DNA from: Halorubrum distributum JCM 10118
GTDB taxonomy: Archaea; Halobacteriota; Halobacteria; Halobacteriales; Haloferacaceae
DNA length: 64,000 bases
Reading direction: 5' to 3'
NCBI RefSeq assembly: GCF_000337335.1
Contig: NZ_AOJN01000055.1
Coordinates: forward strand, 38,276 to 102,275
Of this stretch, positions 18,512 to 26,846 are shown piece by piece. The translations under genes were made by a program, and so were the position numbers. Below the pieces are notes generated by a model, which saw only the letters and a list, made by a program, of their open reading frames with translations, ran no database searches and was not told the DNA's origin. Position 1 is the stretch's first letter, and each line of letters begins with the position of its first letter.

Positions 18512-18535
18512 ATACACACGCAACTGTGTACTGTA

Positions 18536-18778
18536 ATGTCGACGAAAACGATCTCGCTCGACGAGGAAGCCTACGAGCGGCTCAAATCGCACAAGCGGGA
18601 GGGAGAGTCGTTTTCCGACGTGGTCAAGCGGATCGCCGGCGAGCGATCGTGGACCGAGGTCGCCGGGATCCTTTCAGAGGACGAAGCCGACGAACTCGAA
18701 TCTCTCGTCGAGGAGGGGCGGTCCCGGTCTCGCGATCGGCGTGAGCGCCTCGATTCGGACGTTCAGAGCGACGGATGA
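18536..18778 (+). CDS. vapB: VapB-type antitoxin
   Basis: 80 residues. The N-terminus (MSTKTISLDEEAYERLKSHK then REGESFSDVVKRIAG) is the DUF217/VapB-like dimerisation and DNA-binding part common in archaeal vapBC, and the charged C-terminal half with WTEVAGILSEDEADELESL would wrap the toxin. Expected to neutralise the PIN toxin and repress its own promoter. Its stop overlaps the toxin start by four bases (ATGA). Confidence 0.88.
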   Translation: MSTKTISLDEEAYERLKSHKREGESFSDVVKRIAGERSWTEVAGILSEDEADELESLVEEGRSRSRDRRERLDSDVQSDG

Positions 18779-19167
18779 TCGAGGACACGACGTTCGTCAT
18801 CGACGTTCTACACGACGATCGGGACGCAGTCCGATACCTCGATCTCATCGAACGGGAGAATCGTCCCGAGAAGATTTCCTCGATAACGGTACTCGAACTG
18901 TACGAAGCGGTCCCACAGTTGAACGCCCCCGAAGACCGCCGTCAAGCGATTCTCGACGTGCTCGACACACGCCACGCGGTCGTCGCCGACGAGACCGTGA
19001 TGCGAAAAGCCGGAAAGATCTCCGGCTCGCTTCGCGCACAAGGCCGAGAGATCGATAGAGAAGACTGTATCATTGGAGCGACGGCGCTGTTGAACGACGA
19101 ACCGGTTGTGACCCGCAATCGCGATCACTTCGAGCGCATCGACGGCCTTGACGTCGAGACGTACTGA
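18775..19167 (+). CDS. vapC: VapC PIN-domain ribonuclease toxin
   Basis: 130 residues, a standard PIN domain. The metal-binding acidic residues are in place: D4 (and D10) in MIEDTTFVID, E41 in VLELYEAV, D97 in DREDCIIGATAL and D117 in TRNRDHF. Such toxins cut tRNA or rRNA when the antitoxin is lost. The catalytic set is complete, so it is probably active. It is translationally coupled to vapB and followed 73 bp later by an isoprenoid gene on the same strand. Confidence 0.9.
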   Translation: MIEDTTFVIDVLHDDRDAVRYLDLIERENRPEKISSITVLELYEAVPQLNAPEDRRQAILDVLDTRHAVVADETVMRKAGKISGSLRAQGREIDREDCIIGATALLNDEPVVTRNRDHFERIDGLDVETY

Positions 19168-19240
19168 GCGCCCGCCGGCGGGCATCGTTTCCTTCCCACC
19201 TATCGCAACGACTAATCCCCCGCCGGACGCTTCCCGAGGT

Positions 19241-20239
19241 ATGACAGGCAAGGCCACCGCGCGAGCCCACCCGATCCAGGGGCTCGTCAAGTACCACGGG
19301 ATGCGCGACGAGCAACTGCGGCTCCCGTATCACGACAGCATCAGCCTCTGTACCGCCCCGACCGCGACGACGACGACCGTCGAGTGGCAGCCGGACGCGA
19401 GCGAGGACACCTACGTCATCGGCGGCGAGGAAGTGGACGGGCGCGCGGCCGAGCGCATCGACATGGTCGTCGACCACGTCCGCGAGCTGGCGGGCGTCGA
19501 CGCCGCGGTGCGGCTGGAGAGCGAGAACTCGTTCCCGTCGAACATCGGCTTCGGCTCCTCGTCGTCCGGGTTCGCGGCGGCCGCGCTCGCCCTCGTGGAG
19601 GCCGCCGGCCTCGATATGTCGCTCCCGGAGGTCTCCACCGTCGCCCGCCGCGGCTCCTCCTCGGCAGCGCGCTCGGTCACCGGCGCGTACTCGCGGCTCG
19701 ACGCCGGCCTCAACGACGAGGACTGCCGCTCCTACCGCCTCGACACCGGCGTGAGCGAGGACGGGTTCGACCCCGAGGAGGACCTCCGGATCGTCGCCGC
19801 GCACGTCCCCGCTTATAAAGAGACGGAGGAGGCGCACCGCGAGGCCGCGGCCAGCCACATGATGCAGGCGCGGACCGCGCACGTCCAGGACCAGCTGGTC
19901 GAGATGACCGACGCCCTCCGCGCGGGCGACTTCGACCGGATCTTCGAGACCGCCGAGCACGACTCGCTGTCGCTGACGGCCACGACGATGACCGGCCCCG
20001 CGGGCTGGGTGTACTGGCAGCCCGAGACGATCGCGGTGTTCAACGCGGTCCGCGAGCTCCGGGAGTCGGGCGTCCCCGTCTACTTCTCGACGGACACGGG
20101 CGCCTCGGTGTACGTGAACACGCTCGCCGACCACGCCGACGAGGTCGAGAGCCGGATCGCCGAGATCGGCATCGACACGGACGTCTGGGAGGTCGGCGGC
20201 CCGGCGCGCGTCCTCGACGAGAGCGAGGCGCTGTTTTAA
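19241..20239 (+). CDS. mvaD: Phosphomevalonate decarboxylase (GHMP kinase family)
   Basis: 332 residues. FPSNIGFGSSSSGFAAAALA is the GHMP ATP-binding loop, preceded by an N-terminal KYHGMRDEQLRLPYHDSISL typical of mevalonate-phosphate decarboxylases, with RRGSSSAARSVTGAYSRLDA downstream. Haloarchaea use a modified mevalonate route in which phosphomevalonate is decarboxylated to isopentenyl phosphate, then phosphorylated; this protein fits that enzyme. The ATG at 19241 begins the conserved region; about 30 codons of open frame upstream are not family-like. It is followed by structured repeat copy 1. Confidence 0.85.
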   Translation: MTGKATARAHPIQGLVKYHGMRDEQLRLPYHDSISLCTAPTATTTTVEWQPDASEDTYVIGGEEVDGRAAERIDMVVDHVRELAGVDAAVRLESENSFPSNIGFGSSSSGFAAAALALVEAAGLDMSLPEVSTVARRGSSSAARSVTGAYSRLDAGLNDEDCRSYRLDTGVSEDGFDPEEDLRIVAAHVPAYKETEEAHREAAASHMMQARTAHVQDQLVEMTDALRAGDFDRIFETAEHDSLSLTATTMTGPAGWVYWQPETIAVFNAVRELRESGVPVYFSTDTGASVYVNTLADHADEVESRIAEIGIDTDVWEVGGPARVLDESEALF

Positions 20240-20247
20240 ATAACGCC

Positions 20248-20553
20248 TTTTTAAATAAGAACCGCCGTGCGGTGGCGCGCGCCTGCGAGCGGCCGATAGG
20301 CCGCGAGGAGCGCGTGCGAGGGAGTCGACCGCCCGGAGCAACGCGGAGGGCGGTCGACGAGGCTGGGGAGGCTCGAGGCTGCGGTGCGGTTCGGGGTGGG
20401 ACTCAAAGGGGCAGCCGTGAGGCGGCCGCAGGCGACGTAAGCACTGGAGGGAGCGAGCGAAGCGAGCGACTGAAGCGCGCAGCGAGCGTGCGGCCGCCTC
20501 ACGGCTGGGGCTTTGATGGTGTTCACCGTCGATCCGGAATCAACTGTTTATAA
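20248..20553 (+). repeat. Structured dispersed element, copy 1 (candidate RNA or hairpin mobile element)
   Basis: Bounded by AT-rich TTTTTAAATA (20248-20257) and TTTATAA (20547-20553). Invariant blocks shared with copies 2 and 3: GGTGGCGCG (20271-20279), GAGGCTGGGGAGG (20359-20371), GGGACTCAAAGGGGCAG (20398-20414), GGCTGGGGCTTTG (20503-20515). Between them lie three hairpins: GCGGCC/GGCCGC closing a GATA loop (20289-20304); an 11-bp stem 20324-20334 with 20348-20358; and a perfect 17-bp stem 20414-20430 with 20489-20505. It sits between the convergent ends of mvaD and the photolyase gene. Open frames in it change between copies more than the pairing does, so a protein is unlikely. Confidence 0.75.
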
Positions 20554-20560
20554 GCGAACG

Positions 20561-20588
20561 GCTCGGGCTTTGGCGGTGGTCGCCGTCA
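20561..20588 (+). repeat. Extra 3'-tail fragment of the structured element
   Basis: GGGCTTTGGCGGTG with following TCGCCGTC repeats the end of the element (compare 47500-47520) only eight bases after copy 1 ends at 20553. It looks like a second, 5'-truncated copy or a tail duplication. Confidence 0.55.
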
Positions 20589-20616
20589 CAGCGACTCTGA
20601 ATCCATCGTCACCGGC

Positions 20617-22173
20617 TTATTCCTCCGGGTCTTCGCCGCGCGCTCGCTTGTACATCGCTAACGCTTCCTCCCGCCGTTCGGAGTGGTCGACGATCGGCGC
20701 GGGGTACTCCGGCGCGGCGTTCGCGCGCTGCGTGGGCGACAGCTCGTGCCACTCGTGGATCAGGTCGGCGTCGAGTCCCCGGAGCTCGGGCACGTATTTC
20801 TTTATATACTCCGCGTCGGGGTCGTAGCGCTCCCCCTGCGTCATCGGGTTGAAGATGCGGAAGTAGGGCTGCGCGTCGGTCCCGGTGGAGGCCGCCCACT
20901 GCCACCCGCCGTTGTCGTTGGCGGTGTCGTGGTCGGCCAGGTGCTCCCGGAAGTGGTCGTACCCGTGCCGCCAGTCGGCGAGGAGGTCCTTCGTGAGGAA
21001 CGAGGCGACGATCATCCGCACGCGGTTGTGCATGAACGCCTCCTCGCGCAGCTGCCGCATCCCAGCGTCGACGATGGGGTACCCCGTCTCGCCGCGCTTC
21101 CACGCCGCGATCTCCTCGGGGTCGTCGCGCCACTCGATCCCCTCCTCGTACGCCTTGTAGTTCGCCGTCACCACCTCGGGGTTGTGGAAGAGGACCTGCG
21201 TGTAGAACTCCCGCCACGCCAGCTGCTGTTGGAACTCCTCGACCTGCTCGGGGGCGTCGTCGGGGCGCGCGTCGGATTTCGCTTCGGCCATCGCTGCCTC
21301 CGTGGCCGCGTACGCCTCCCGGACGCCGATCTCGCCGTACTTCAAAAAGGCCGACAGTCGAGAGGTCGCCTCCTCGGCGGGGTAGTCGCGCTCGGCCTCG
21401 TAGGCGAACACCGCCTCGTCGAGGAACTCGTCGAGGCGCTCGCGGGCCGCGGCGGTCCCGGCGGGGCCGATCTCCGCGTCAGGCTCCGCGAAACCGAGGT
21501 CTGCGGGCGTCGGGAGGTCGCCGACTGCGAGGCCGTTCGGACCGGCGTCGGCGGTGACCCTTCCGGCGTCGGCGTCCCCGCCGTCGGCGACCGCGTCCGA
21601 CGCGTCGCCCCAGTCGACCGCGTCGACCGCGTCCGCGAGCCCGTCGGCGTCGACGAGGTCCTCGCCGGCCGGCGCCGGCGCCGGGTCGTCCTTCGCGCGG
21701 TCGGTCCACTTCTTCCAGTAGTAGCTGTAGACGGAGTACGGGTCGCCGGCGTTCGTCCGGATCGCGTCGGGCTCGTGGAGGACCGCGTCGTGGTGCGCCT
21801 CGCGCGCCACGTCGACCGCGTCGAGCGCGCGCCTGACGGCCGCGTCTCGCTCGCGGGCGAGTCCGGAGTAGTCGCGGTTCCAGACGACGCGCTCGGCGTC
21901 GAGCGCGTCCGCGAGACGGGGGAGGAGCGACTCGGGGTCGCCGCGCGCGACGAGCAGGTCGCTCCCGCGCTCGCGGTAGTCGTCGCGGAGCGCGGCCAGC
22001 CCGTCGAGCAGGCGGCGCACCCGCACGTCGCTCGCGTGGTCGAGGACGTCCGGATCGAAGACGAAGACGGGCGCGGCGGGGCCGCGGTCCGCGTCGTCTC
22101 CGGCCCCCGTCGCGGCCGCGAGCCCGACGTTGTCGGCGACTCTGAGGTCCCGTCGGTGCCAGAACAGCTCCAT
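20617..22173 (-). CDS. phr: Deoxyribodipyrimidine photolyase (class I CPD type)
   Basis: 518 residues, slightly long for the family because of an acidic insertion around residues 170-240 (ADGLADAVDAVDWGDASDAV). ELFWHRRDLRVADN opens the antenna-binding domain; the FAD domain has TGYPIVDAGMRQL, HNRVRMIVASFLTKDL and NGGWQWAASTGTDAQPYFRI. Repairs UV-induced pyrimidine dimers with blue light, important for surface-dwelling halophiles. The ATG at 22173 begins the family. Its 3' end lies next to structured repeat copy 1. Confidence 0.93.
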   Translation of the reverse strand: MELFWHRRDLRVADNVGLAAATGAGDDADRGPAAPVFVFDPDVLDHASDVRVRRLLDGLAALRDDYRERGSDLLVARGDPESLLPRLADALDAERVVWNRDYSGLARERDAAVRRALDAVDVAREAHHDAVLHEPDAIRTNAGDPYSVYSYYWKKWTDRAKDDPAPAPAGEDLVDADGLADAVDAVDWGDASDAVADGGDADAGRVTADAGPNGLAVGDLPTPADLGFAEPDAEIGPAGTAAARERLDEFLDEAVFAYEAERDYPAEEATSRLSAFLKYGEIGVREAYAATEAAMAEAKSDARPDDAPEQVEEFQQQLAWREFYTQVLFHNPEVVTANYKAYEEGIEWRDDPEEIAAWKRGETGYPIVDAGMRQLREEAFMHNRVRMIVASFLTKDLLADWRHGYDHFREHLADHDTANDNGGWQWAASTGTDAQPYFRIFNPMTQGERYDPDAEYIKKYVPELRGLDADLIHEWHELSPTQRANAAPEYPAPIVDHSERREEALAMYKRARGEDPEE

Positions 22174-22242
22174 GGGATCGACACGTGCGCGTCCACCGTG
22201 AAACCACCGGGATCGCAGGTCGAGCGCGGCTCGGTGTTCCGG

Positions 22243-22689
22243 TCAGAGCTCCAGCCGCCCCGGAACGTTCACGCGGTCCAGCATGAAGTACCCGAGCGTG
22301 AGCGTGAGGATCAACACGCCGAGCGCCGCGGCCGCGAGCAGCGCCTCGTTGCCCCCGCCGTAGTCCTCCAGCCGGAAGCTGATCACACGTCGGGAGACGG
22401 CGATGATCGCGGCGCTCACGACGATCCGGAGGACGGGCTTGCCGCGCGCGTACGCCACGAGCGTTCGGTGGACCTCGACGATGATCAGGAGAAGGAGGAC
22501 GCTGTCGAGCAGCTCGACCACCTCGGCCGGATCGGTGAAGTTACCGGCGACGAGGAGGCGGTACAGCGAGACGAACAGGTCGAACACGCCGATGAGAAAG
22601 AGCAGGAGGAGGAAGTACGCCGCGCCGAGGACGAGCCACTCCATCGCCCGGGCCGCGGGATCCGCGGCGTCGTCGAGCTCGAACTCCAT
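22243..22689 (-). CDS. PsiE-like (phosphate-starvation-inducible) membrane protein
   Basis: 148 residues with four TM segments (ending FMLDRVNVPGRLEL). LLIIVEVHRTLVAYARGKPV and SAAIIAVSRRVISF match the PsiE family's conserved core between TM2 and TM3. The family's molecular role is unknown; in E. coli psiE responds to phosphate and carbon limitation. Here it lies between photolyase and a helicase on the same strand, with 48-70 bp gaps, and no phosphate genes in sight. Confidence 0.75.
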   Translation of the reverse strand: MEFELDDAADPAARAMEWLVLGAAYFLLLLFLIGVFDLFVSLYRLLVAGNFTDPAEVVELLDSVLLLLIIVEVHRTLVAYARGKPVLRIVVSAAIIAVSRRVISFRLEDYGGGNEALLAAAALGVLILTLTLGYFMLDRVNVPGRLEL

Positions 22690-22737
22690 CGTCGGATCTC
22701 TCGGCGCCCGGCAGCAAGGGGCTTTGGGTGGACCCAG

Positions 22738-25197
22738 TCAGGGGCCCGCTTCGGCCCCGGTCAGCGATTCGAGCAGGCGGACGGCGGGCGCCTTCGCCAA
22801 GGGGTCGTTCCCGTTGCCGCAGTGCGGCGACTGGACGCAGGCGGGGCAGCCGCCCTCGCAGTCGCAGGTGTCGATGAGCCGCGCCGTCCGCGTCATCAGC
22901 TCCTCGATCCGCCGGTGGCCGCGGCGGGTGAGTCCGACGCCGCCGGGGTAGCCGTCGTAGACGAACACCGCCGGCCCCTCGGTGTGCGGGTGGTGCGGCG
23001 TCGAGATGCCGCCGACGTCGGCGCGGTCGCACAGCAGGTGGAACGGGAACAGCGAGATGATCCCGTGTTCGGCCGCGTGGATGCCGCCGTTGAACGCGTA
23101 CTCGCCGCCCGGGATCGGTTCCCCGTCGTCGGCGGTGTCGTCAACGGCCGACTCGCCATTCGGCGGCTCGCCGCCGTCGGCGCTGACCTCGGGGTCACCC
23201 GAGCCGTCGCCGTCGACCACGTCGCCGAGGCGCCGCATCTCGCGTTCGATGTCCCCCGGGACGGGGAAGTACAGCGACTTCGTGCGCAGCGTCGTCTCGG
23301 GGAGGTCGAGCGTCGACTCGCCCAGCGACTCCCCGGTCGCGGCGTCCTTCCGGACGAACCCCGTGATCCGCTCGGTCACCGTAACGTCCGCGAAGCGGAT
23401 GGGGACGTCTTCGCGCGCCGAGAGCGCGCGCTCGTCGAGGTCCTCGTTCACGACGATGTCCTTGTCGGAGCGCACCTGCGTGTAGTAGTCCGCCCACGAC
23501 TGCTGGAGCTCGGCGACGTCGCGGTCGAGGTCCAGCTCGACCACCTCGTAGGTGCGGCCCTGCTGGTGGTAGATGGCGCCGGGGTGGGCGTCGCGGAGCG
23601 CGTCGGCGAAGCCGAGCGTCGCGACCGTCTCGCCGCTCGACCGCTCGATCAGCGAGATCTCGCGCTCCTCGGCGGTGCGCAGGTTCACGGACTGCTGCGG
23701 ACTGGAGCCGCCCGCGTGAACCCACCGCGTGCCCGCGGCCGCCTCCCGCCGGTTCAGCACGCCCTCGTCGGTGAGGTCCGCCACGACGCCCGGGAAGGAG
23801 TCGCCGAAGAAGCGCTCGTCCTCGGGCGAGAGCCAGTTCTCGTCGGCCGCGCAGGCGACGTGGCCGGGCATGAGCTGGCCGTTCTCCGGGTCGCAGATGG
23901 CGTCCTCGGGCGGCGCGTCGAAGAAGTCGCTCGGGTTGCGCATCAGGTACTGGTCGAGCTGGTCCTCGCCGCCGACCATCACCACGAGTGCGGGGTCCTC
24001 CCCGCGGCCGGCGCGGCCCGCGCGCTGGTGGGCCGACATCCGGGTTCCGGGGTAGCCGTCAAGCACCACCGCGTCGAGCCCGCCCACGTCGACGCCGAGT
24101 TCGAGGGCGCTCGTCGACCAGACGCCGCGCAGGTCGCCGGCGTGGAGGTCGGCCTCGATCTCGCGGCGCCGGTCGTCGGTGAGCGCGGCCTGGTAGGCCC
24201 CCACCTTTCCGGCGAGGTCGCGCTCGCCCCGCTCGCGGAGGTCGCTCGCGCTGTCGGTCGCGTACTGCTCCGCGGTCTGTCGCGCCCGCGTGAACGCCAG
24301 CGTCTGCTGGCCCGCCGTGACGAGATCGACGAACAGCCGCTTGCTCTCCGTGTGGCTCGACTTGCGACGGCCGCTGCCGCGCTCCTGCCAGTCGTCGTCG
24401 TACTCTGGCGGGTTCCACAGCACCCAGTCGCGCGGCCCCCGACCCGACGTGTCCTCGTCGACGAGGGCGATCCCGTCGGGGTCGCGGCCGGTGACTGTCG
24501 CGACGTGGTCGACGGGGTTGTTGATCGTCGCCGAACAGCAGACGAACTGCGGGGCGGAGCCGAACCGCTCGCAGGTCCGCGCGAGCCGTCGAAGCGTCAG
24601 GGCGACCTGCGAGCCGAACACGCCGCGGTAGCTGTGGACCTCGTCGATCACGACGTACTCCAGCGACGAGAAGAACCAGTCCCAGAGGCGCCCCGCGTAC
24701 GGCAGCAGCGCGTAGTGGAGCATGTCCGGGTTCGAGAGGAGGACGGTCGGCCGGCGGTCGCGCACGTCCCGCTTCTCCGACTGCGACAGCCGCCCGGTGT
24801 AGGAGTCGACCGAGACCCGGCTGCCGAAGCCGAGGTCGCCGGCCAACCCCGACAGCGACTCCTCTTGGTCGGCGATCAGCGCGTTCTGCGGCCCGATGTA
24901 CAGTGTCCGTCCGCCGTGATCCATCGCCGCCTCGAACGCGGGGACGGTGTACGCGAGCGACTTGCCGCTCGCCGTCTCGGTCGCGAGCACGGCGTCGTCG
25001 CCGTCGCGGACCGCCTCGATCGCGTCGGCCTGGTGGCGGTAGAGCCGGTCGATCCCGCGCTCCGCGAGCGCGTCGGCGAGCCGCGGTTCGAGGTCGACGT
25101 CGGCGAACTCCGGCTCGCGGGCCGGGATCCGCCGGTGGTCGGCGATCTGTCCCTCGTAGAAGGGGCGGTCCCGCAGCCACTCGATGGCGTCGTCCAC
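22738..25197 (-). CDS. DEAD/DEAH-box helicase of the Hrq1/MrfA (YprA) type with DUF1998 domain
   Basis: 819 residues. YRHQADAIEAVRDGDDAV, ATETASGKSLAYTVPAF (Walker A), VVIDEVHSYRGVFGS (DEVH box), CCSATINNP and QRAGRAGRGEDPALVV are superfamily 2 motifs in order. The last third matches DUF1998 with four clustered cysteines, CDCEGGCPACVQSPHCGN, which in MrfA bind zinc. Related bacterial and yeast proteins act in DNA crosslink or mitomycin-lesion repair; a repair role here is inferred. The ATG at 25197 begins the family-like MDDAIEWLRDRPFYEGQIAD. Confidence 0.9.
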   Translation of the reverse strand: MDDAIEWLRDRPFYEGQIADHRRIPAREPEFADVDLEPRLADALAERGIDRLYRHQADAIEAVRDGDDAVLATETASGKSLAYTVPAFEAAMDHGGRTLYIGPQNALIADQEESLSGLAGDLGFGSRVSVDSYTGRLSQSEKRDVRDRRPTVLLSNPDMLHYALLPYAGRLWDWFFSSLEYVVIDEVHSYRGVFGSQVALTLRRLARTCERFGSAPQFVCCSATINNPVDHVATVTGRDPDGIALVDEDTSGRGPRDWVLWNPPEYDDDWQERGSGRRKSSHTESKRLFVDLVTAGQQTLAFTRARQTAEQYATDSASDLRERGERDLAGKVGAYQAALTDDRRREIEADLHAGDLRGVWSTSALELGVDVGGLDAVVLDGYPGTRMSAHQRAGRAGRGEDPALVVMVGGEDQLDQYLMRNPSDFFDAPPEDAICDPENGQLMPGHVACAADENWLSPEDERFFGDSFPGVVADLTDEGVLNRREAAAGTRWVHAGGSSPQQSVNLRTAEEREISLIERSSGETVATLGFADALRDAHPGAIYHQQGRTYEVVELDLDRDVAELQQSWADYYTQVRSDKDIVVNEDLDERALSAREDVPIRFADVTVTERITGFVRKDAATGESLGESTLDLPETTLRTKSLYFPVPGDIEREMRRLGDVVDGDGSGDPEVSADGGEPPNGESAVDDTADDGEPIPGGEYAFNGGIHAAEHGIISLFPFHLLCDRADVGGISTPHHPHTEGPAVFVYDGYPGGVGLTRRGHRRIEELMTRTARLIDTCDCEGGCPACVQSPHCGNGNDPLAKAPAVRLLESLTGAEAGP

Positions 25198-25284
25198 GGT
25201 TACGGGACCCTGGGGTCGGCGGGGCCTAACGGTTGCGGTGGCGAGGGGGCCCTCCTCGTGAGGGGCGTCGCGCGCCTCACCGGT

Positions 25285-25950
25285 TCAGTCGTCCGCGGGC
25301 GAGCGCGAGGCCCCGCCGTCGCCCGGCGAGGGGTCGACCGCCGGCTCCGCGGGGCCCTCGCGGGCGAGCGGCGGCCAGCGGACCTCGGTCGCGATCGGCT
25401 GGTCGAGGTCGACCCGCATCCGGAGGTCGCCGCGCCGCTCGACGACTTCGAAGCCGACCGTGCGGTAGACGCTCCGGGCGGGGCGGTTCCCGGTCTCGAC
25501 GTGGAGTTCGATCCCGTCGCGGCCGGCGGCCGCGGCGTTCGCGATCACGTGCCGGCACAGCTCCGTGCCGACGCCGCGGTCCTGCGCGTCGGGGTGGACG
25601 AAGACGGCGAGTTCGGGGGTGTCGGCGTCGGTCGGCGTGTACATTGCGTGGCCGAACAGCTCGCCATTCCGCTCGGCGACGACGTTGTTCCCTTCCGACA
25701 GCATCGACTGGATCCAGTCGACGCGCCGTCGCCGACTCACCGGCGGGAGCCCCTGCGCGCGATGCGGACGGCCGAAGTCCTCGTACATCTCGGCGAGGAA
25801 CGGCTCATCGGCGTCGGTCGCGGGCCGGATCGTCCAGCGCGCGCCCTCCTTGTCGACGAAGCGCGGACACCGCGGCGGGCAGTGCGGCGTCCCCTCGCAC
25901 TCGCTCCCGTCCCAGCCGTCGCAAGCGGCGCTCGCGGTATCGGGGGTCAT
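25285..25950 (-). CDS. GNAT-family N-acetyltransferase with N-terminal cysteine cluster
   Basis: 221 residues. A GNAT core starts around residue 40 (TIRPATDADEPFLAEMYEDF), and VHPDAQDRGVGTELCRHVI is the acetyl-CoA-binding motif A. Residues 9-30 contain four cysteines (CDGWDGSECEGTPHCPPRCP) that could form a small zinc site, unusual for a simple GNAT. The acetyl acceptor is unknown. The ATG at 25950 is preferred to one 13 codons upstream. It is upstream of, and on the same strand as, the helicase gene. Confidence 0.78.
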   Translation of the reverse strand: MTPDTASAACDGWDGSECEGTPHCPPRCPRFVDKEGARWTIRPATDADEPFLAEMYEDFGRPHRAQGLPPVSRRRRVDWIQSMLSEGNNVVAERNGELFGHAMYTPTDADTPELAVFVHPDAQDRGVGTELCRHVIANAAAAGRDGIELHVETGNRPARSVYRTVGFEVVERRGDLRMRVDLDQPIATEVRWPPLAREGPAEPAVDPSPGDGGASRSPADD

Positions 25951-26054
25951 GTATCGACGTTGGCGTCGGGTCGTGTTATAGGGTGACAACGACTTTCACA
26001 GCGTGAGAATCGGTAACGGAGTCGGCGTCGGCCGCAACGTGGTCGGATCGGGGG

Positions 26055-26843
26055 CTACTCCCGGATCAGCACGATCCCTTCGCGGAACACCGCGTGGTTC
26101 GGGACGACGTGTTCCTCGCCGTCCGTCTCGATGTGGGTGACGAAGAGGTCGACCTCCTGAACGACGCCGCGCTCGCCGGCGACCCGCACCTCGTCGCCGA
26201 TGCCGTACGGCTGCCGGAGAAGCAGGAAGACGCCGGCCGCGGCCGAGGCGACCAAGTCCTTCGTCGCGAGCGCGGCGAACAGCACGAGCGCGAACGCGTA
26301 CGCCGCGAGCAGCACGATGAGCGCGAGCGTCTGGACGCCGACCTGGCCGAGCGCGATGAGCGTCGCGACGTACACGACGCTGTACTTCACGAGCGTCGGG
26401 AGCACGCCGAGTTCGGGGAGCTTGATCCCCCGGAGGCGCTCGGCGACGAGCAGTTCGGCCTTGTCGCCGACGACGATTCCGACGATGAACACGACCACGG
26501 CGACGAACAGCCGCGGGAGGAACGCGGCGACGCCCGACCAGAACTGTTCGAGGTAGTTCACGTCCGCGACGGTGAGCGCGACGATGACGGTGACGGCGAG
26601 GATGAAGTAGCTCGACAGCTTGGCCAAGATTCGCACCGTGGAGGTGTCGAACTCGCGGGCCGTCCGCTCGAAGGCGGTCCCCTCGATCACCTCGGGGACG
26701 CCGGCGCGCCGGAGCAGCCGGCGGTTGATCACGCCGGTGAGGTACGCCAACACGAGCCCGAACGCGAGCACCGCGAGCGCCAGCCAGATCCGGTACGGCA
26801 CGTTCACGAGGAAGTCGGGAACGGCGACCTGAGCCGCGGACAT
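26055..26843 (-). CDS. mscS: MscS-type small mechanosensitive channel
   Basis: 262 residues with about five TM segments; the last contains ALATKDLVASAAAGVFLLLR, the glycine/alanine pore helix, followed by the beta domain QPYGIGDEVRVAGERGVVQE and IETDGEEHVVPNHAVF. Shorter than E. coli MscS at the C-terminus: it stops after the beta domain. Expected to open under turgor and release solutes. It follows the diadenylate cyclase gene by three bases, so the two are co-transcribed; c-di-AMP controls osmotic balance in many organisms. Confidence 0.88.
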   Translation of the reverse strand: MSAAQVAVPDFLVNVPYRIWLALAVLAFGLVLAYLTGVINRRLLRRAGVPEVIEGTAFERTAREFDTSTVRILAKLSSYFILAVTVIVALTVADVNYLEQFWSGVAAFLPRLFVAVVVFIVGIVVGDKAELLVAERLRGIKLPELGVLPTLVKYSVVYVATLIALGQVGVQTLALIVLLAAYAFALVLFAALATKDLVASAAAGVFLLLRQPYGIGDEVRVAGERGVVQEVDLFVTHIETDGEEHVVPNHAVFREGIVLIRE

Positions 26844-26846
26844 GGG

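Noticed and set aside
20683..25986. A 1767-codon open frame on the plus strand across photolyase, PsiE and helicase genes
   Set aside because: It is antisense to three well-supported genes. In very GC-rich DNA with acidic codon use, antisense frames stay open; the translation is arginine/valine-rich with no family match.
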